Shown here piece by piece: positions 36,479 to 46,039 of a stretch of DNA of 64,000 bases. Every line of letters begins with the position of its first letter. The stretch's first letter is position 1. The position numbers and the translations under genes are program-made. The stretch comes from Petrotoga olearia DSM 13574 (GTDB taxonomy: Bacteria > Thermotogota > Thermotogae > Petrotogales > Petrotogaceae). The stretch is from the NCBI RefSeq assembly GCF_002895525.1, contig NZ_AZRL01000016.1, positions 124,001 to 188,000 on the forward strand, written 5' to 3'. The notes beneath the pieces are model-generated. The model was not told the origin of the DNA. It was given only the letters and a program-made list of their open reading frames with translations, and did not search any database.

Positions 36479-38185
36479 TCATTCTACTCTAGAAACATCT
36501 AAAGTTACTTCTTTTATACCTTTTGTTGTATCTGTTTTAAATAATTCATTTAAAGCTGAAAGTAATTTATTCTCAATTTCAGAAATTTTCTCACTATTTC
36601 TAAAATCTTCAGGTTTATAAGTTGAGAATATGAGCCTAAGTGTGTCAAACACCTGCGAAAAAGAATTTTCAACAGTCTTTTTCATATCCGCGTTGGCAAC
36701 TAATAAGGAATATTCCGTAACAAAAACACGGTTGTTAAGGTTAATTCTAACTGGGTACTCGCCTTTTATAATTTCAACTTTCAAGTCTTGCTGACTTTGA
36801 ATATACCGGATTTCAGGTTCAAGTGCACCATAGAATTTGATGTCTGTGTATCCAAGGAATTCAGGATTACGTGGATTTTCTTTAATGGAGTACACATTAA
36901 CTTGTCCATTTTCAAATCTAGCGTATAAATAGCCATTGGCGATTTTGATACCGTTAATACCATTTAAATTCAAGTTCTCTAGTAGTTTTGGTGAAGTAGG
37001 CTCACCTATATCTGCGATGCTCAATCCTTCACTATATCTAAGTATATAAAGATAATTGTCGTGATTAATTACATCTGTAACGTTTCCTGAAATGTCTATT
37101 GTGGCAATTTCTTTGGGGTTAGTTGGATCTGTAACCTCATATAATGTCACCCCCATTTCTCCACTTGGAGAGTAGAGATAGACTTTTTCTTGAGGTACGA
37201 CTCCAGTAGAAAACCTTATTTGAGAAGTAGATTCTCCACCTTTTTGATCCTTTGCTAGAATTCTTAAGGTGTAATTTTTCCCCATTTCCAATGAATTAAA
37301 TTGATAAAAATAGGTATTAATATTTTCAGCTATGAGTTGTTCTCGTTCTGAGTCAGCAGTTAAATATAAGTCAAAGACCAAAGAATCTGCATCGGGATCT
37401 TCCGCTTGCCATACGAAGTATACATATGGTTCGGTTAATAGTTGATTTGCAGATGGAGATAAGATTATAGGGCTAGTAGGAGGATTATTTCTTTGAAAAG
37501 TATAATTTTCAGAGAAATCATAAACCATGTTATTTTTAACAACAGCAAATTTTAGATCCAGTCCTTCAGAAGGTACAGAACTTAAAATAATAGTATTTTG
37601 GTTGGATGTCCTAAAAGGTTCATAAATTCCAGAACTATTTCTTCTATAAACTAAATATTGGTCATAGTCTTGTGGAAGGGTTATGTACAAATCGTTATTA
37701 ACCCACCTATAATCTATTTGATATTTCAAAGATGATTTTTTTAGTTTTATTTCGTTTAGTGTTTTATCTTCATTCACAAATAATTCTGGGTTGTTATAAT
37801 AGTAATATGCGACACCTGAATCATCGATTGCCGTAATATTTAGTTGATAGGTTCCTTCTTCTATGGACGTTAATTCTATACTTTCTCCAACGGGGAAAGA
37901 TGCTTCGTAAGTATTGGCCCCAATCAATTCAACTTTTATTTTGTTATAAGGTTCTTGCAGATCTCCTGATTTTACTATTTCATAGTTAATAGTTACGTTA
38001 TAATTTCTACCAAAAAACAACAGAGAAAATAATATCACGATACCAAGTATAGCAATCGCAACAATAGTTGTTATTATAATTAATCTTTCTCTGTTTTGTG
38101 GTGGTTTCTTTTCTTCTTGGTTAATTAAGCTGTCGTATTCTAATTTATTTTCATTCTTATTTTCCGAACTGTTCTGATCAGCCAT
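36479..38185 (-). CDS. Membrane-anchored protein with fibronectin-III-like and LVIVD propeller repeats
   Basis: 568 residues. A charged N-terminal cytoplasmic tail (about 35 residues) is followed by one membrane helix (LIIITTIVAIAILGIVILFS). Then come beta-rich domains, a fibronectin-type-III-like segment (NPPTSPIILSP through YTLRILAKDQKGGES), and repeats of the LVIVD type (TDPTNPKEIATIDISG, GEPTSPKLLENLNL, ENPRNPEFLGYTDI). The bulk lies outside the cytoplasm and probably serves binding or scaffolding. GGAGGG precedes the ATG. It lies downstream of rsmA on the same strand, the last gene of the long minus-strand array. Confidence 0.7.
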   Translation of the reverse strand: MADQNSSENKNENKLEYDSLINQEEKKPPQNRERLIIITTIVAIAILGIVILFSLLFFGRNYNVTINYEIVKSGDLQEPYNKIKVELIGANTYEASFPVGESIELTSIEEGTYQLNITAIDDSGVAYYYYNNPELFVNEDKTLNEIKLKKSSLKYQIDYRWVNNDLYITLPQDYDQYLVYRRNSSGIYEPFRTSNQNTIILSSVPSEGLDLKFAVVKNNMVYDFSENYTFQRNNPPTSPIILSPSANQLLTEPYVYFVWQAEDPDADSLVFDLYLTADSEREQLIAENINTYFYQFNSLEMGKNYTLRILAKDQKGGESTSQIRFSTGVVPQEKVYLYSPSGEMGVTLYEVTDPTNPKEIATIDISGNVTDVINHDNYLYILRYSEGLSIADIGEPTSPKLLENLNLNGINGIKIANGYLYARFENGQVNVYSIKENPRNPEFLGYTDIKFYGALEPEIRYIQSQQDLKVEIIKGEYPVRINLNNRVFVTEYSLLVANADMKKTVENSFSQVFDTLRLIFSTYKPEDFRNSEKISEIENKLLSALNELFKTDTTKGIKEVTLDVSRVE

Positions 38186-38313
38186 TTCTATCCCTCCAAA
38201 GATAATTATATTATACTATTGAACTGCTACTCTATAAGAATCAAAATCTCATTCTTAAAATGATTATATTTCTAAAATCTCTGATTAGGCGGATCATTTT
38301 TTGATTTTGAAAT

Positions 38314-39132
38314 TTATTCACTTTTATTTCCTTTGGCAATAATTTTGTATAACTCTATGTATGTTTCTAAAGGAATATCTTCTGGTCGACAGGATGGATC
38401 AATTTGAACTTCCATTAAATATTTTTCCGTATCGGGTATTATCTCCTTTAGATTGTTTTTTATAGTTTTTCTCCTTTTAGAAAAACACATATGAACAAAC
38501 TTCATGAAATCTTTAGGATCTACTTCTTTTACATACTTATACACAGGATTGAACTTTAATATTACTGAATCAACTTTTGGAATCGGTATGAAATTATTCT
38601 TAGATACATCCATGATTTTTTCAACGGTGCAGTAAGTTTGAACGAATATACTTAAAGGGCTGTAACTTTTTTTTGATTTTGCCATCAACCGTTGCCCAAA
38701 CTCTTTTTGAAACATAAAAATAGCGTATTCGAATTTGGGTGATTCTATAAATATCTTTTCTAAAATTTTTGAAGATATATAATATGGGATGTTTGCGATA
38801 TATTTCAATTTTGAAATACCTTTGAATTTAGAAAGGTCTGTGTTTAGAAAATCTTCAAAATGTATTTCCACATTTTTTGAACCTTCAAACCTTTCTTCTA
38901 CTAATGGTTTAAATCTTTCATCAATTTCAAAAGTTATTACTTTTTTTGCGTTCTTTGATATCTCTTCTGTGAGAATTCCATTGCCGGTTCCAATTTCTAT
39001 TATTACGTCATTTTCATCGATTTCACTTTTTTTAACTATTTCATGAGCAACATTAGAGTTAGATAAGAAATTTTGACCTAACCCTTTTTTTAATCTGATA
39101 TCGTACTTCTTAAGCCATTCAGAAGTTTTCAA
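38314..39132 (-). CDS. rsmA: 16S rRNA dimethyladenosine transferase
   Basis: KsgA/RsmA methylates two adjacent adenosines near the 3' end of 16S rRNA with S-adenosylmethionine. The 272-residue protein shows GLGQNFLSNSNVAHEIVKKS, the SAM-binding VIIEIGTGNGILTEEI, and the catalytic motif NIPYYISSKILEKIF. The length is typical. It follows the SLBB gene by 24 bases on the same strand. Confidence 0.93.
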   Translation of the reverse strand: MKTSEWLKKYDIRLKKGLGQNFLSNSNVAHEIVKKSEIDENDVIIEIGTGNGILTEEISKNAKKVITFEIDERFKPLVEERFEGSKNVEIHFEDFLNTDLSKFKGISKLKYIANIPYYISSKILEKIFIESPKFEYAIFMFQKEFGQRLMAKSKKSYSPLSIFVQTYCTVEKIMDVSKNNFIPIPKVDSVILKFNPVYKYVKEVDPKDFMKFVHMCFSKRRKTIKNNLKEIIPDTEKYLMEVQIDPSCRPEDIPLETYIELYKIIAKGNKSE

Positions 39133-39156
39133 ACAAATTTCACCTTTCTTGTTTTA

Positions 39157-41685
39157 TTAAAACAGACCAGATACGTTTGTGTATGTATCGAAACCAGTGT
39201 TAATAAAGCTCATGAATGTTTGAACTATACTCATAACTTCAACGATGTTGGTAAGTGTGTTTTTTGGAATGTAGATAATATCTTTTGGTTTTACTTCTGG
39301 GTTCATGCCAGTTTTTACAGGTGATGCCTTTATTATACCAGATAAATCTAAAGTAACAGGTGGATTTTCTGGACCGTCTTTGAATAAATATACAGTTGTT
39401 AATTGAGCCGATTGAGAGGCGTTGCCGGCTTTGAGTATGGCATCTAGTACTGTCATGCCTGCATTGTATGGGATAATACCCGGTCTTACTACTTCTCCAA
39501 AGACGTAAACAACTTGCTCTTCTATCGGTGGTACGTAAACTATCGATCCTGGGTTGACGAGTACATTTCTTAAGGAATCTATGTCTTTTATATCGACTTT
39601 TATTTCTTCGTTATTTTTGGTGTAGATGAAAACACTCTCTTGGTTTTTCCAGTCGATAGTGGAGCTGGAATCGTTAGCAGAGCTTGAAAGTATCTCAACC
39701 AAGCTCATAGGGACATCTGTTCTTAAACTTTTTGGAGAGATATTTCCCAAAACGGCTATGTATGAACTACTTACTTCTGGTTGAACAACAACGTAAGAAC
39801 CTTTAGGGACTTCAAACATTAAATTGTTTAACAATTCTTCAGAATTTATCGTTTTTATCTTTTCATTGTTTTGGTAGATTGTAATTATACCTGTATCTAC
39901 GGGAGAGAATCCATTTACAGATGAGAAGACATCTATTAACCTTACATTTTGTTGTTGAATAACTTGTGTTTCTCCTGCCTTGTAAACGATAACTTGATCT
40001 GGAGCGATTTTTGAAATTTCTACAAAGACTTTGCCTACTAGTGGAATATTTTTTAGAATGTCAGATTCATTCGCTGTTAAAGTTCCGCTCTTTTCACCGA
40101 TTTGATATCTAACTTCGTAGGATTCGTTCAAATTAAACGGTAGTAGTAACTCGTACAAACTTTCTCCTTGGTTGTAGGTTATAGCCTCCGAGAATTCTCC
40201 AAATATATATGCCATTCTTAATTCTGTGTCGGCTATTATCGTTGAGCCAGAACTCGGTAAAACATCTTTCAACATAGTTAAGTTATTGGGATCAACGGTT
40301 AAACTTTTTGTACTTCCAGTATTATCTACTATTACCAAGTTACCTGAAAAATTAGTACTGAAGCCACCAGCTAATCCGACTATCTTATCCATGCTTATTT
40401 TTTCGTTTGGCAAAAATTCAACCTTTCCTGTTGTATTGAATGCCCCACTTAGGTAAACATAGTTTCTTTTAGTTGTGATTTGGATAAAATCATCTTTTTT
40501 TAGGTCGAAATTCAAATCGACGGGTTGGTTGTTTACCAGAATTTGTTCAACATTTTCTTCACTTATACCAACTTTAGTTAAGAGTGTTCTGACGTTCATT
40601 CTTTCTTGTTTTTCAAAGTCAACTCTTTTTGAAATTTCTTGTGAACTTACGTATACATAATTTTCGTATTTGTTTATTATCACTGTATCTCCTGGTTGTA
40701 AGAGAAAATCATCTCCCTGAGTAATTTTTTGTAAAGACACTTTGTACGTTTGTCCCCCTCTTACAAGAGTTATTTCATCATTTACTTGGTTTAAAGGTAA
40801 GTTTATATCAGAAGCAGAGGAAATCAAAGTTATTACAGATTTTATTCCCATACCTTCAAAATATTCTAAAGAAGCTGATCCGAAATCAGAAAAAACAAGA
40901 ACGTTATTTGTATAGTTGTAAGGTATGATTACTGTGTCGCCTGGTTGTACTGAATAATCTTCTTTTTTTACTATTTCATCGAATAGTATTTCTTGAATTT
41001 TAGCCTCTCTAACAATCAATATTTTAGATGGCATCTTATTAGTGGGAATATTCATAGAAGAGATGACGGTTTTCAACGTCATACCTTCATAGTAATCTAA
41101 TGAGGAGGTACCAAAGTCTGAAAAAACAGTGACTCTATTGGTATAATCGTAAGGAAAGAGAACAAAGTGATTTTCATATATATAAGGATCTTCACCTGCT
41201 TCCCCACTTTTTATCCATCCAATATTAACTCTTTGTTCCTCTCCATCGGGAGATTTGATCAGTGCATAAGAGGATTTATTGATATCTTTTATCCCACCAG
41301 CTAAGCCGATTAAATCCGAAAGTTTAATTTTTTCGTTTTTTATGTCAATAACCCCGTTTATATTAGTGTTCCCTAAAACAGTTACTGAAAACGGGGCGTA
41401 CTGGGTGATCCCAACCGTAACTTTATTAGTTTTTATATAACTTTCCATTTTAATAGATATTTCATTTTCAATTTCTCCTAAAGTTCTACCTTCTGCTTTT
41501 ATTCTGCCAATAGGGGGTACTGTGATCTCTCCTTCTGGTCCAACTATTACATTGGTTATTGAATATTCAGGATATCCCAGAACCCAAATTCCCAAGGTAT
41601 CCCCGTTTCTTACGTTGTATGAGAAAGTAATAATTGGTAAAACCAAAAGAAATAAAAGAATGACAATAAAATGACCTTTTTTCAT
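39157..41685 (-). CDS. Secreted multi-SLBB polysaccharide-export-like protein
   Basis: 842 residues with a signal peptide (VILLFLLVLPIITFSYN) but no lipobox cysteine, unlike Wza-type export lipoproteins. The Poly_export domain follows (VRNGDTLGIWVLGYPEYS, then VGPEGEITVPPIGRIKAEGR). About eight SLBB-like repeats run to the C-terminus, each ending in a variant of 'PGDTVII'. Residues 181-258 and 258-335 are a close internal duplication (VTVFSDFGTSSLDYYEGM and VLVFSDFGSASLEYFEGM). The last repeat is the most canonical (VYVFGEVVRPGIIPY). No glycosyltransferases or Wzc-like kinase lie nearby. It may be an envelope structural or export component. Confidence 0.8.
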   Translation of the reverse strand: MKKGHFIVILLFLLVLPIITFSYNVRNGDTLGIWVLGYPEYSITNVIVGPEGEITVPPIGRIKAEGRTLGEIENEISIKMESYIKTNKVTVGITQYAPFSVTVLGNTNINGVIDIKNEKIKLSDLIGLAGGIKDINKSSYALIKSPDGEEQRVNIGWIKSGEAGEDPYIYENHFVLFPYDYTNRVTVFSDFGTSSLDYYEGMTLKTVISSMNIPTNKMPSKILIVREAKIQEILFDEIVKKEDYSVQPGDTVIIPYNYTNNVLVFSDFGSASLEYFEGMGIKSVITLISSASDINLPLNQVNDEITLVRGGQTYKVSLQKITQGDDFLLQPGDTVIINKYENYVYVSSQEISKRVDFEKQERMNVRTLLTKVGISEENVEQILVNNQPVDLNFDLKKDDFIQITTKRNYVYLSGAFNTTGKVEFLPNEKISMDKIVGLAGGFSTNFSGNLVIVDNTGSTKSLTVDPNNLTMLKDVLPSSGSTIIADTELRMAYIFGEFSEAITYNQGESLYELLLPFNLNESYEVRYQIGEKSGTLTANESDILKNIPLVGKVFVEISKIAPDQVIVYKAGETQVIQQQNVRLIDVFSSVNGFSPVDTGIITIYQNNEKIKTINSEELLNNLMFEVPKGSYVVVQPEVSSSYIAVLGNISPKSLRTDVPMSLVEILSSSANDSSSTIDWKNQESVFIYTKNNEEIKVDIKDIDSLRNVLVNPGSIVYVPPIEEQVVYVFGEVVRPGIIPYNAGMTVLDAILKAGNASQSAQLTTVYLFKDGPENPPVTLDLSGIIKASPVKTGMNPEVKPKDIIYIPKNTLTNIVEVMSIVQTFMSFINTGFDTYTNVSGLF
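40683..41148 (-). repeat. Internal tandem duplication in the SLBB gene
   Basis: Two adjacent segments of about 77 codons encode near-identical starts, FSDFGTSSLDYYEGM and FSDFGSASLEYFEGM, and both end near 'QPGDTVII'. The identity is higher than between other SLBB repeats of the protein, implying a more recent duplication. Confidence 0.6.
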
Positions 41686-41713
41686 TTTTTATCCTCCCCA
41701 CTAAAATTTTTTG

Positions 41714-42163
41714 TTATATCATTTTTTCTATTAGTTCCAATTCTTGAGAATCGTAACCTGCCATTTTTAGATGATTTACTATTTTTTTTGCTTCTTCATT
41801 GTTTCCGCTTTTCAGTGCGGCTTTTGATTTTATAATCAAAAAATTTACTTTATTTTGTCCATCTTGAGGTTCTTTTAAAGATAATATATGTTCATACTTT
41901 TCTATTTCGTATAGTGAAAGGGCGAGGTAAAGTTTTGTTTCGTCTAACTCTATCCCTTTTTCTAAAGCAGTTTCTAAAGATTTACTAGCTTCTTCGTAAT
42001 CCTCGCTTAGCATATAACAGACACCAATGTTATGATAGAACATTGGATCTTCGGGAAGTAAAGATATCGCCTTTTTATAATATGAAACCGCATTTAGGTA
42101 ATTCCCTTCTTCTAACATGGTATTTGCTTTTTGGTTGTAATAATATGCGATTTCTTTACTCAC
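41714..42163 (-). CDS. Small TPR-repeat protein
   Basis: 149 residues made of tetratricopeptide repeats: YYNQKANTMLEEGNYLNAVS, then PMFYHNIGVCYMLSEDYEEA and LYLALSLYEIEKYEHIL, followed by a partial repeat. There is no signal peptide, so it is probably cytoplasmic or attached to a membrane partner. It overlaps the preceding secreted TPR/propeller gene by eight bases and lies 28 bases ahead of the SLBB gene. The trio probably works together. Confidence 0.75.
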   Translation of the reverse strand: MSKEIAYYYNQKANTMLEEGNYLNAVSYYKKAISLLPEDPMFYHNIGVCYMLSEDYEEASKSLETALEKGIELDETKLYLALSLYEIEKYEHILSLKEPQDGQNKVNFLIIKSKAALKSGNNEEAKKIVNHLKMAGYDSQELELIEKMI

Positions 42164-43964
42164 TTATATCGCCTTCAGTGTAGTAAAAAAGAGTATCAAC
42201 TAAAATTTTATCTTCTAATAAGAGAGAGACACTGGCTGGATTTATTCCACTGATTATTGGAGGAAATAAGTTGTATTCTACATAATCAATAGGTTTGTAG
42301 GATATGTTTAAATAATCTTTCAGGTATTCTTCTTGGTTTTGATCTATAATACCTCCCCCACTCATGAAGGCAAGGTTTTCTAGATTTGTGTCCACTTCTT
42401 CTCCAGTGGTTAGATGAAATAAAGAACTACTTGAAAGGATGAAAGGTATTGTCTTTTCAGGGGTTAGTTCTATGTTGATTTCCCCGTGAGTTAATATTTT
42501 TGAATCGGTGTTAATTTGTGGCATATGAACTTGGAAGAGCTGGTTAATTTCGTATTCATATGTGTCTGATATCGAATAAGTGCGGTAATAATTAAAGGGC
42601 ACTCTTCCCCCTGAATCCATTACGTATATGTTTTTTGTCAGAAAATCCATTTTTTCGCCTGATATATCGTTAATATTAATTTTTAGGGTCACCGTTCTGT
42701 CGTTTTTGCTATAATTTAAACCATATAAATTTAAAATATATAGGTTACTTTCTGTATTTGAATCTATTCTTTCCAAATAAACCTTGTTGCTTTCTAAATC
42801 TGAAAGGATAAGCACACCATTTTCAATTTTAATTTTTCCTCTGAGTTGACTGATATTTTTATCATTCAAACCATCATTAAACGGTTTAAGTTCTCCATCT
42901 TCTTCTAAAATCTCTATGCCATCTTCAACAGAAGAAATTAAAATTTTATTCCATGGAAGAGCGTCAAGAGAAATATAAGTTTTATTTGGTAATTTTATGA
43001 TGTTCACCACTTCATTTTTTAATACATCGAAATTAAAAACTGATGAACTTGCATAATCAACAAGGTATAAATTGTTGTGCCATAAGGCTCCGTCGAGAAA
43101 TAATATTGAATGATCAAATTTTTTTCGTTGAAGTATTTCACCGTTGTAACCTATGATTTTTATTTCGTTGTTGTAAGGATCGTATCCTATCAATCTTCCT
43201 GCGTTATCGATATCGTAAATTATAAATGGGAAATCTTCCGTCAAAACTTCTATGTGGTTTTCAGTCTCGCTTGTTAATACCGTACTTTCCACCGTTGATT
43301 CTATTTTGATTTCCTTTCTAACTATTGGAGAATAACTTTCAAAGTAGTAAATTCCTTGATCGGTACCTAGGTAAACTCTATTTAGATTTTCGTCAGCGTT
43401 TATAGAATAATAATTTTTATCTTCGTCTAATCTTATCCATTCTTCTTCATAGTTACTTGTTTTAAATATCAAGTGATTTTGAGAATCTAAAACGTACAAA
43501 TTTGAATTGATGATCCCAAAATCTACAGGATGATAAAATCTTTCAAAAGAATTCTTTACTCCTGCTGTTTGGCTGATTTCAAGGAATACTGGTGTGGCAT
43601 ATTTGGAAAGTGAAAAATTTTGAATGCTGTTAATAAAGTTCAACAAGGTATTAGCTTCCTCATTTACGGTAGAGAATAATAAAGAATTTTCCAAGTCTTG
43701 AATAGCTTTGTCTATCATTCCTAACTGTAAATCCAATTTTGCTGCATAGTACCAGAGTTTAGGTATATCTGTTATGTATATTTCTCCGCTCATCGCTTGA
43801 TTTAATTGAACACGTGCCTCATATTTATTTCCTTCAAATAGTAACCGCAAACTTTCTGAAAAAAGCTCTCTTGATTTTAATTCACTTTCCGAAAGTTGTT
43901 GAGAAAATATCCAAAGATTCATCAGCAAAAGATAGATAAAAAGGGGAAAGAGTGCTTTTTTCAT
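42156..43964 (-). CDS. Secreted protein with TPR-like and beta-propeller-like domains
   Basis: 602 residues with a signal peptide (MKKALFPLFIYLLLMNLWIF). Residues about 25-115 form helical TPR-like repeats (LFEGNKYEARVQLNQAM, LWYYAAKLDLQLGMIDKAI). Residues about 130-400 are beta-rich with NHL- or WD-like blades (DFGIINSNLYVLDSQNHLIF, YSINADENLNRVYLGTDQGI, LWHNNLYLVDYASS). The C-terminal third, including the MSGGGIIDQNQEEYLKDYLN segment, is not recognised. It overlaps plsY by four bases. A surface-assembly or scaffolding role alongside the SLBB protein is plausible. Confidence 0.65.
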   Translation of the reverse strand: MKKALFPLFIYLLLMNLWIFSQQLSESELKSRELFSESLRLLFEGNKYEARVQLNQAMSGEIYITDIPKLWYYAAKLDLQLGMIDKAIQDLENSLLFSTVNEEANTLLNFINSIQNFSLSKYATPVFLEISQTAGVKNSFERFYHPVDFGIINSNLYVLDSQNHLIFKTSNYEEEWIRLDEDKNYYSINADENLNRVYLGTDQGIYYFESYSPIVRKEIKIESTVESTVLTSETENHIEVLTEDFPFIIYDIDNAGRLIGYDPYNNEIKIIGYNGEILQRKKFDHSILFLDGALWHNNLYLVDYASSSVFNFDVLKNEVVNIIKLPNKTYISLDALPWNKILISSVEDGIEILEEDGELKPFNDGLNDKNISQLRGKIKIENGVLILSDLESNKVYLERIDSNTESNLYILNLYGLNYSKNDRTVTLKININDISGEKMDFLTKNIYVMDSGGRVPFNYYRTYSISDTYEYEINQLFQVHMPQINTDSKILTHGEINIELTPEKTIPFILSSSSLFHLTTGEEVDTNLENLAFMSGGGIIDQNQEEYLKDYLNISYKPIDYVEYNLFPPIISGINPASVSLLLEDKILVDTLFYYTEGDISE

Positions 43965-44569
43965 TTGACTTTTTCTTCCTTTGTTAGGATTTTTATAATG
44001 TCTGTTTTATTTTCAGAATTAGATAGTAATCTTCTAATATTTGATCTATGTTTAAACAAACTCAGCAAAAACAAAATTGTGTAGGTAATACCCGTTTTTA
44101 AATTCCAAAAATAACTTAAAATAGCTGTTATAAGTAAACCTAAAAGAGATGATAAAGAAACATACTTGGTTGATAATTCGACGGGTATCCAAACTAACAA
44201 AAATATTAAGCCTAATATTGGGCTCAAAGCAAAATAACCACCTAACGTAGAAGCAACTCCTTTTCCACCTTTAAATTTTAAAAATATTGGATAGTCATGA
44301 CCTAAAACAAGGGAGATCAAAGATAAATAGGTAACCCAGGAATCAATGCCAAAAATCAGTCTTATTATTAAAATGGGAATGAATCCTTTCAAAAAGTCAA
44401 GAAGTATTGAAAGGAGACCCCATTTCGGCCCCAAAGTCCTTAAAACATTGGTTCCTCCAACATTCCCGCTTCCAGTTTTTCTTATGTCTATCCCTTTGCT
44501 CCATGGAATCAAGAAACTAAATGGAATTGAGCCACATAGATAACTGATTATCAAAGCAACAATGGACAT
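43961..44569 (-). CDS. plsY: Glycerol-3-phosphate acyltransferase (acyl-phosphate dependent)
   Basis: Integral membrane enzyme that acylates glycerol-3-phosphate from acyl phosphate, the first step in phospholipid synthesis. 202 residues and about five membrane helices. It has the three PlsY motifs: GSIPFSFLIPWSKGIDIRKT, GSGNVGGTNVLRTLG and GHDYPIFLKFKGGKGVAS. It follows der by 55 bases in a gene order (cmk-ispH-rpsA-der-plsY) common in related bacteria, and overlaps the next gene by four bases. Confidence 0.93.
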   Translation of the reverse strand: MSIVALIISYLCGSIPFSFLIPWSKGIDIRKTGSGNVGGTNVLRTLGPKWGLLSILLDFLKGFIPILIIRLIFGIDSWVTYLSLISLVLGHDYPIFLKFKGGKGVASTLGGYFALSPILGLIFLLVWIPVELSTKYVSLSSLLGLLITAILSYFWNLKTGITYTILFLLSLFKHRSNIRRLLSNSENKTDIIKILTKEEKVK

Positions 44570-44624
44570 ATAATTTCCTCCATGAAATAGGATTTATAAT
44601 GTAGTAAAAATTTAAAAATAAATT

Positions 44625-46007
44625 TTAAAGTATTTTTTGTTTGACATTAGTCTTTTCTTGACTTTTTCTTGCTTCAAATTTTAAAAATATAGGTGAACCA
44701 ACGAAAGGATCAATGTAATGTCTTATCATGTTTCTCAAGCCTTGTTGATAATATTTTGGTATATCGTATGGTAAATTTGAATAGAATACGAAAACAGGAG
44801 GTTTGGTCCCTACTTGTGTTGCATAGTAAAATTTGATTCTCTTTCCTTTTTTAATTGGTGGTGGAGTAACAAGTGTGTATTTTTCTAGGGCTCCATTCAA
44901 TGCACTTGTAGGGATTTTTTTGTTTCTTGATTTTTCTACATCTTCTATAGCTGTTATCAACTCTTGTATTCCCCATCTTCGTGGTACGGATGTGAATACT
45001 ACTGGGCTATAATTTACAAAATAGAGTTCTTTTTCAAAGTATTTAAAAAATTCTTCTTTTCTTTTTTGGTTATTCTTAACCAGATCCCACTTGTTAAAGG
45101 CAATAATGGTTCCCTTTCCCCTTTTCTCGGCAACACCTATGATGCTTTTGTCTTGATGAGTTATGCCCTCTGTGGGATCAACTACTAATATTACTACATC
45201 TGACTTTTCAATGGCTTTGATCGTCCTAGATATAGAAAACATTTCGATACTCCCGTAATGAACGGTACTTTTTTTTCTCATTCCAGCGGTATCTATGAAT
45301 CTGAAGGACTTATCACCTATCTTAACTAAATGATCAACAGCATCTCTAGTGGTTCCAGGTATTTCAGAAACAATGGCTCTATCTGAACCAACTATGCTGT
45401 TAAAAAGAGAAGATTTTCCAACATTAGGTCGCCCGATAATAGATACTTTTATTTCTTTGTTTTCACTTTCATTATCAACAGATTCTTCCGAATCAAAACC
45501 AGAAGTTTTTAATGAGTTTACGATAGCATCCATTAAAGAATGGATGTTTCTATTATGTTCGGCGGAAACAGGGATCCCTTCTCCAAAGCCCAGAGAGTAA
45601 ATCTCTGGTTTTGTCTCCAACTCGTATTTTTCAAAATTCTCTGCTTTGTTAACAACTAAGATAACCTTTGAATTGGATTTTCTTAAGTAGTCAGCTATGT
45701 GATAGTCTTCTGATGTAAGTCCATTCTTTCCATCGGTTACAAATATTACCAAAGATACGTCTTTTAAACTATCAAAAATGATTTTTTTCTGTCTTTCTTC
45801 TATATTATCTTCTGGTTGTTCGAATACACCACACGTATCGACTAAGGTAAAAGATATGTCATCCCATTGGATTGTGGAGAATATATTATCCCTCGTTACA
45901 CCGGGCATATCATGAACTATTGATTTTCTTTCACCAATCATTCTGTTGAATAATGTTGATTTTCCCACGTTGGGTTTTCCAATTATGAGAACCGTTGGTT
46001 TTTCCAA
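44625..46007 (-). CDS. der: GTPase Der (ribosome assembly, double Era-like)
   Basis: 460-residue GTPase needed for 50S subunit maturation. It has two tandem G domains: GKPNVGKSTLFNRMIG with DTCGVFE, NKAE and SAE, and GRPNVGKSSLFNSIVG with DTAGMRKKS, NKWD and TSV. A C-terminal KH-like domain follows (IKFYYATQVGTKPPVFVFYS). The length is normal. It lies 32 bases after rpsA. Confidence 0.95.
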   Translation of the reverse strand: MEKPTVLIIGKPNVGKSTLFNRMIGERKSIVHDMPGVTRDNIFSTIQWDDISFTLVDTCGVFEQPEDNIEERQKKIIFDSLKDVSLVIFVTDGKNGLTSEDYHIADYLRKSNSKVILVVNKAENFEKYELETKPEIYSLGFGEGIPVSAEHNRNIHSLMDAIVNSLKTSGFDSEESVDNESENKEIKVSIIGRPNVGKSSLFNSIVGSDRAIVSEIPGTTRDAVDHLVKIGDKSFRFIDTAGMRKKSTVHYGSIEMFSISRTIKAIEKSDVVILVVDPTEGITHQDKSIIGVAEKRGKGTIIAFNKWDLVKNNQKRKEEFFKYFEKELYFVNYSPVVFTSVPRRWGIQELITAIEDVEKSRNKKIPTSALNGALEKYTLVTPPPIKKGKRIKFYYATQVGTKPPVFVFYSNLPYDIPKYYQQGLRNMIRHYIDPFVGSPIFLKFEARKSQEKTNVKQKIL

Positions 46008-46039
46008 GTTATTCCACCTCTTGTTTTTCGTTGAATCAT

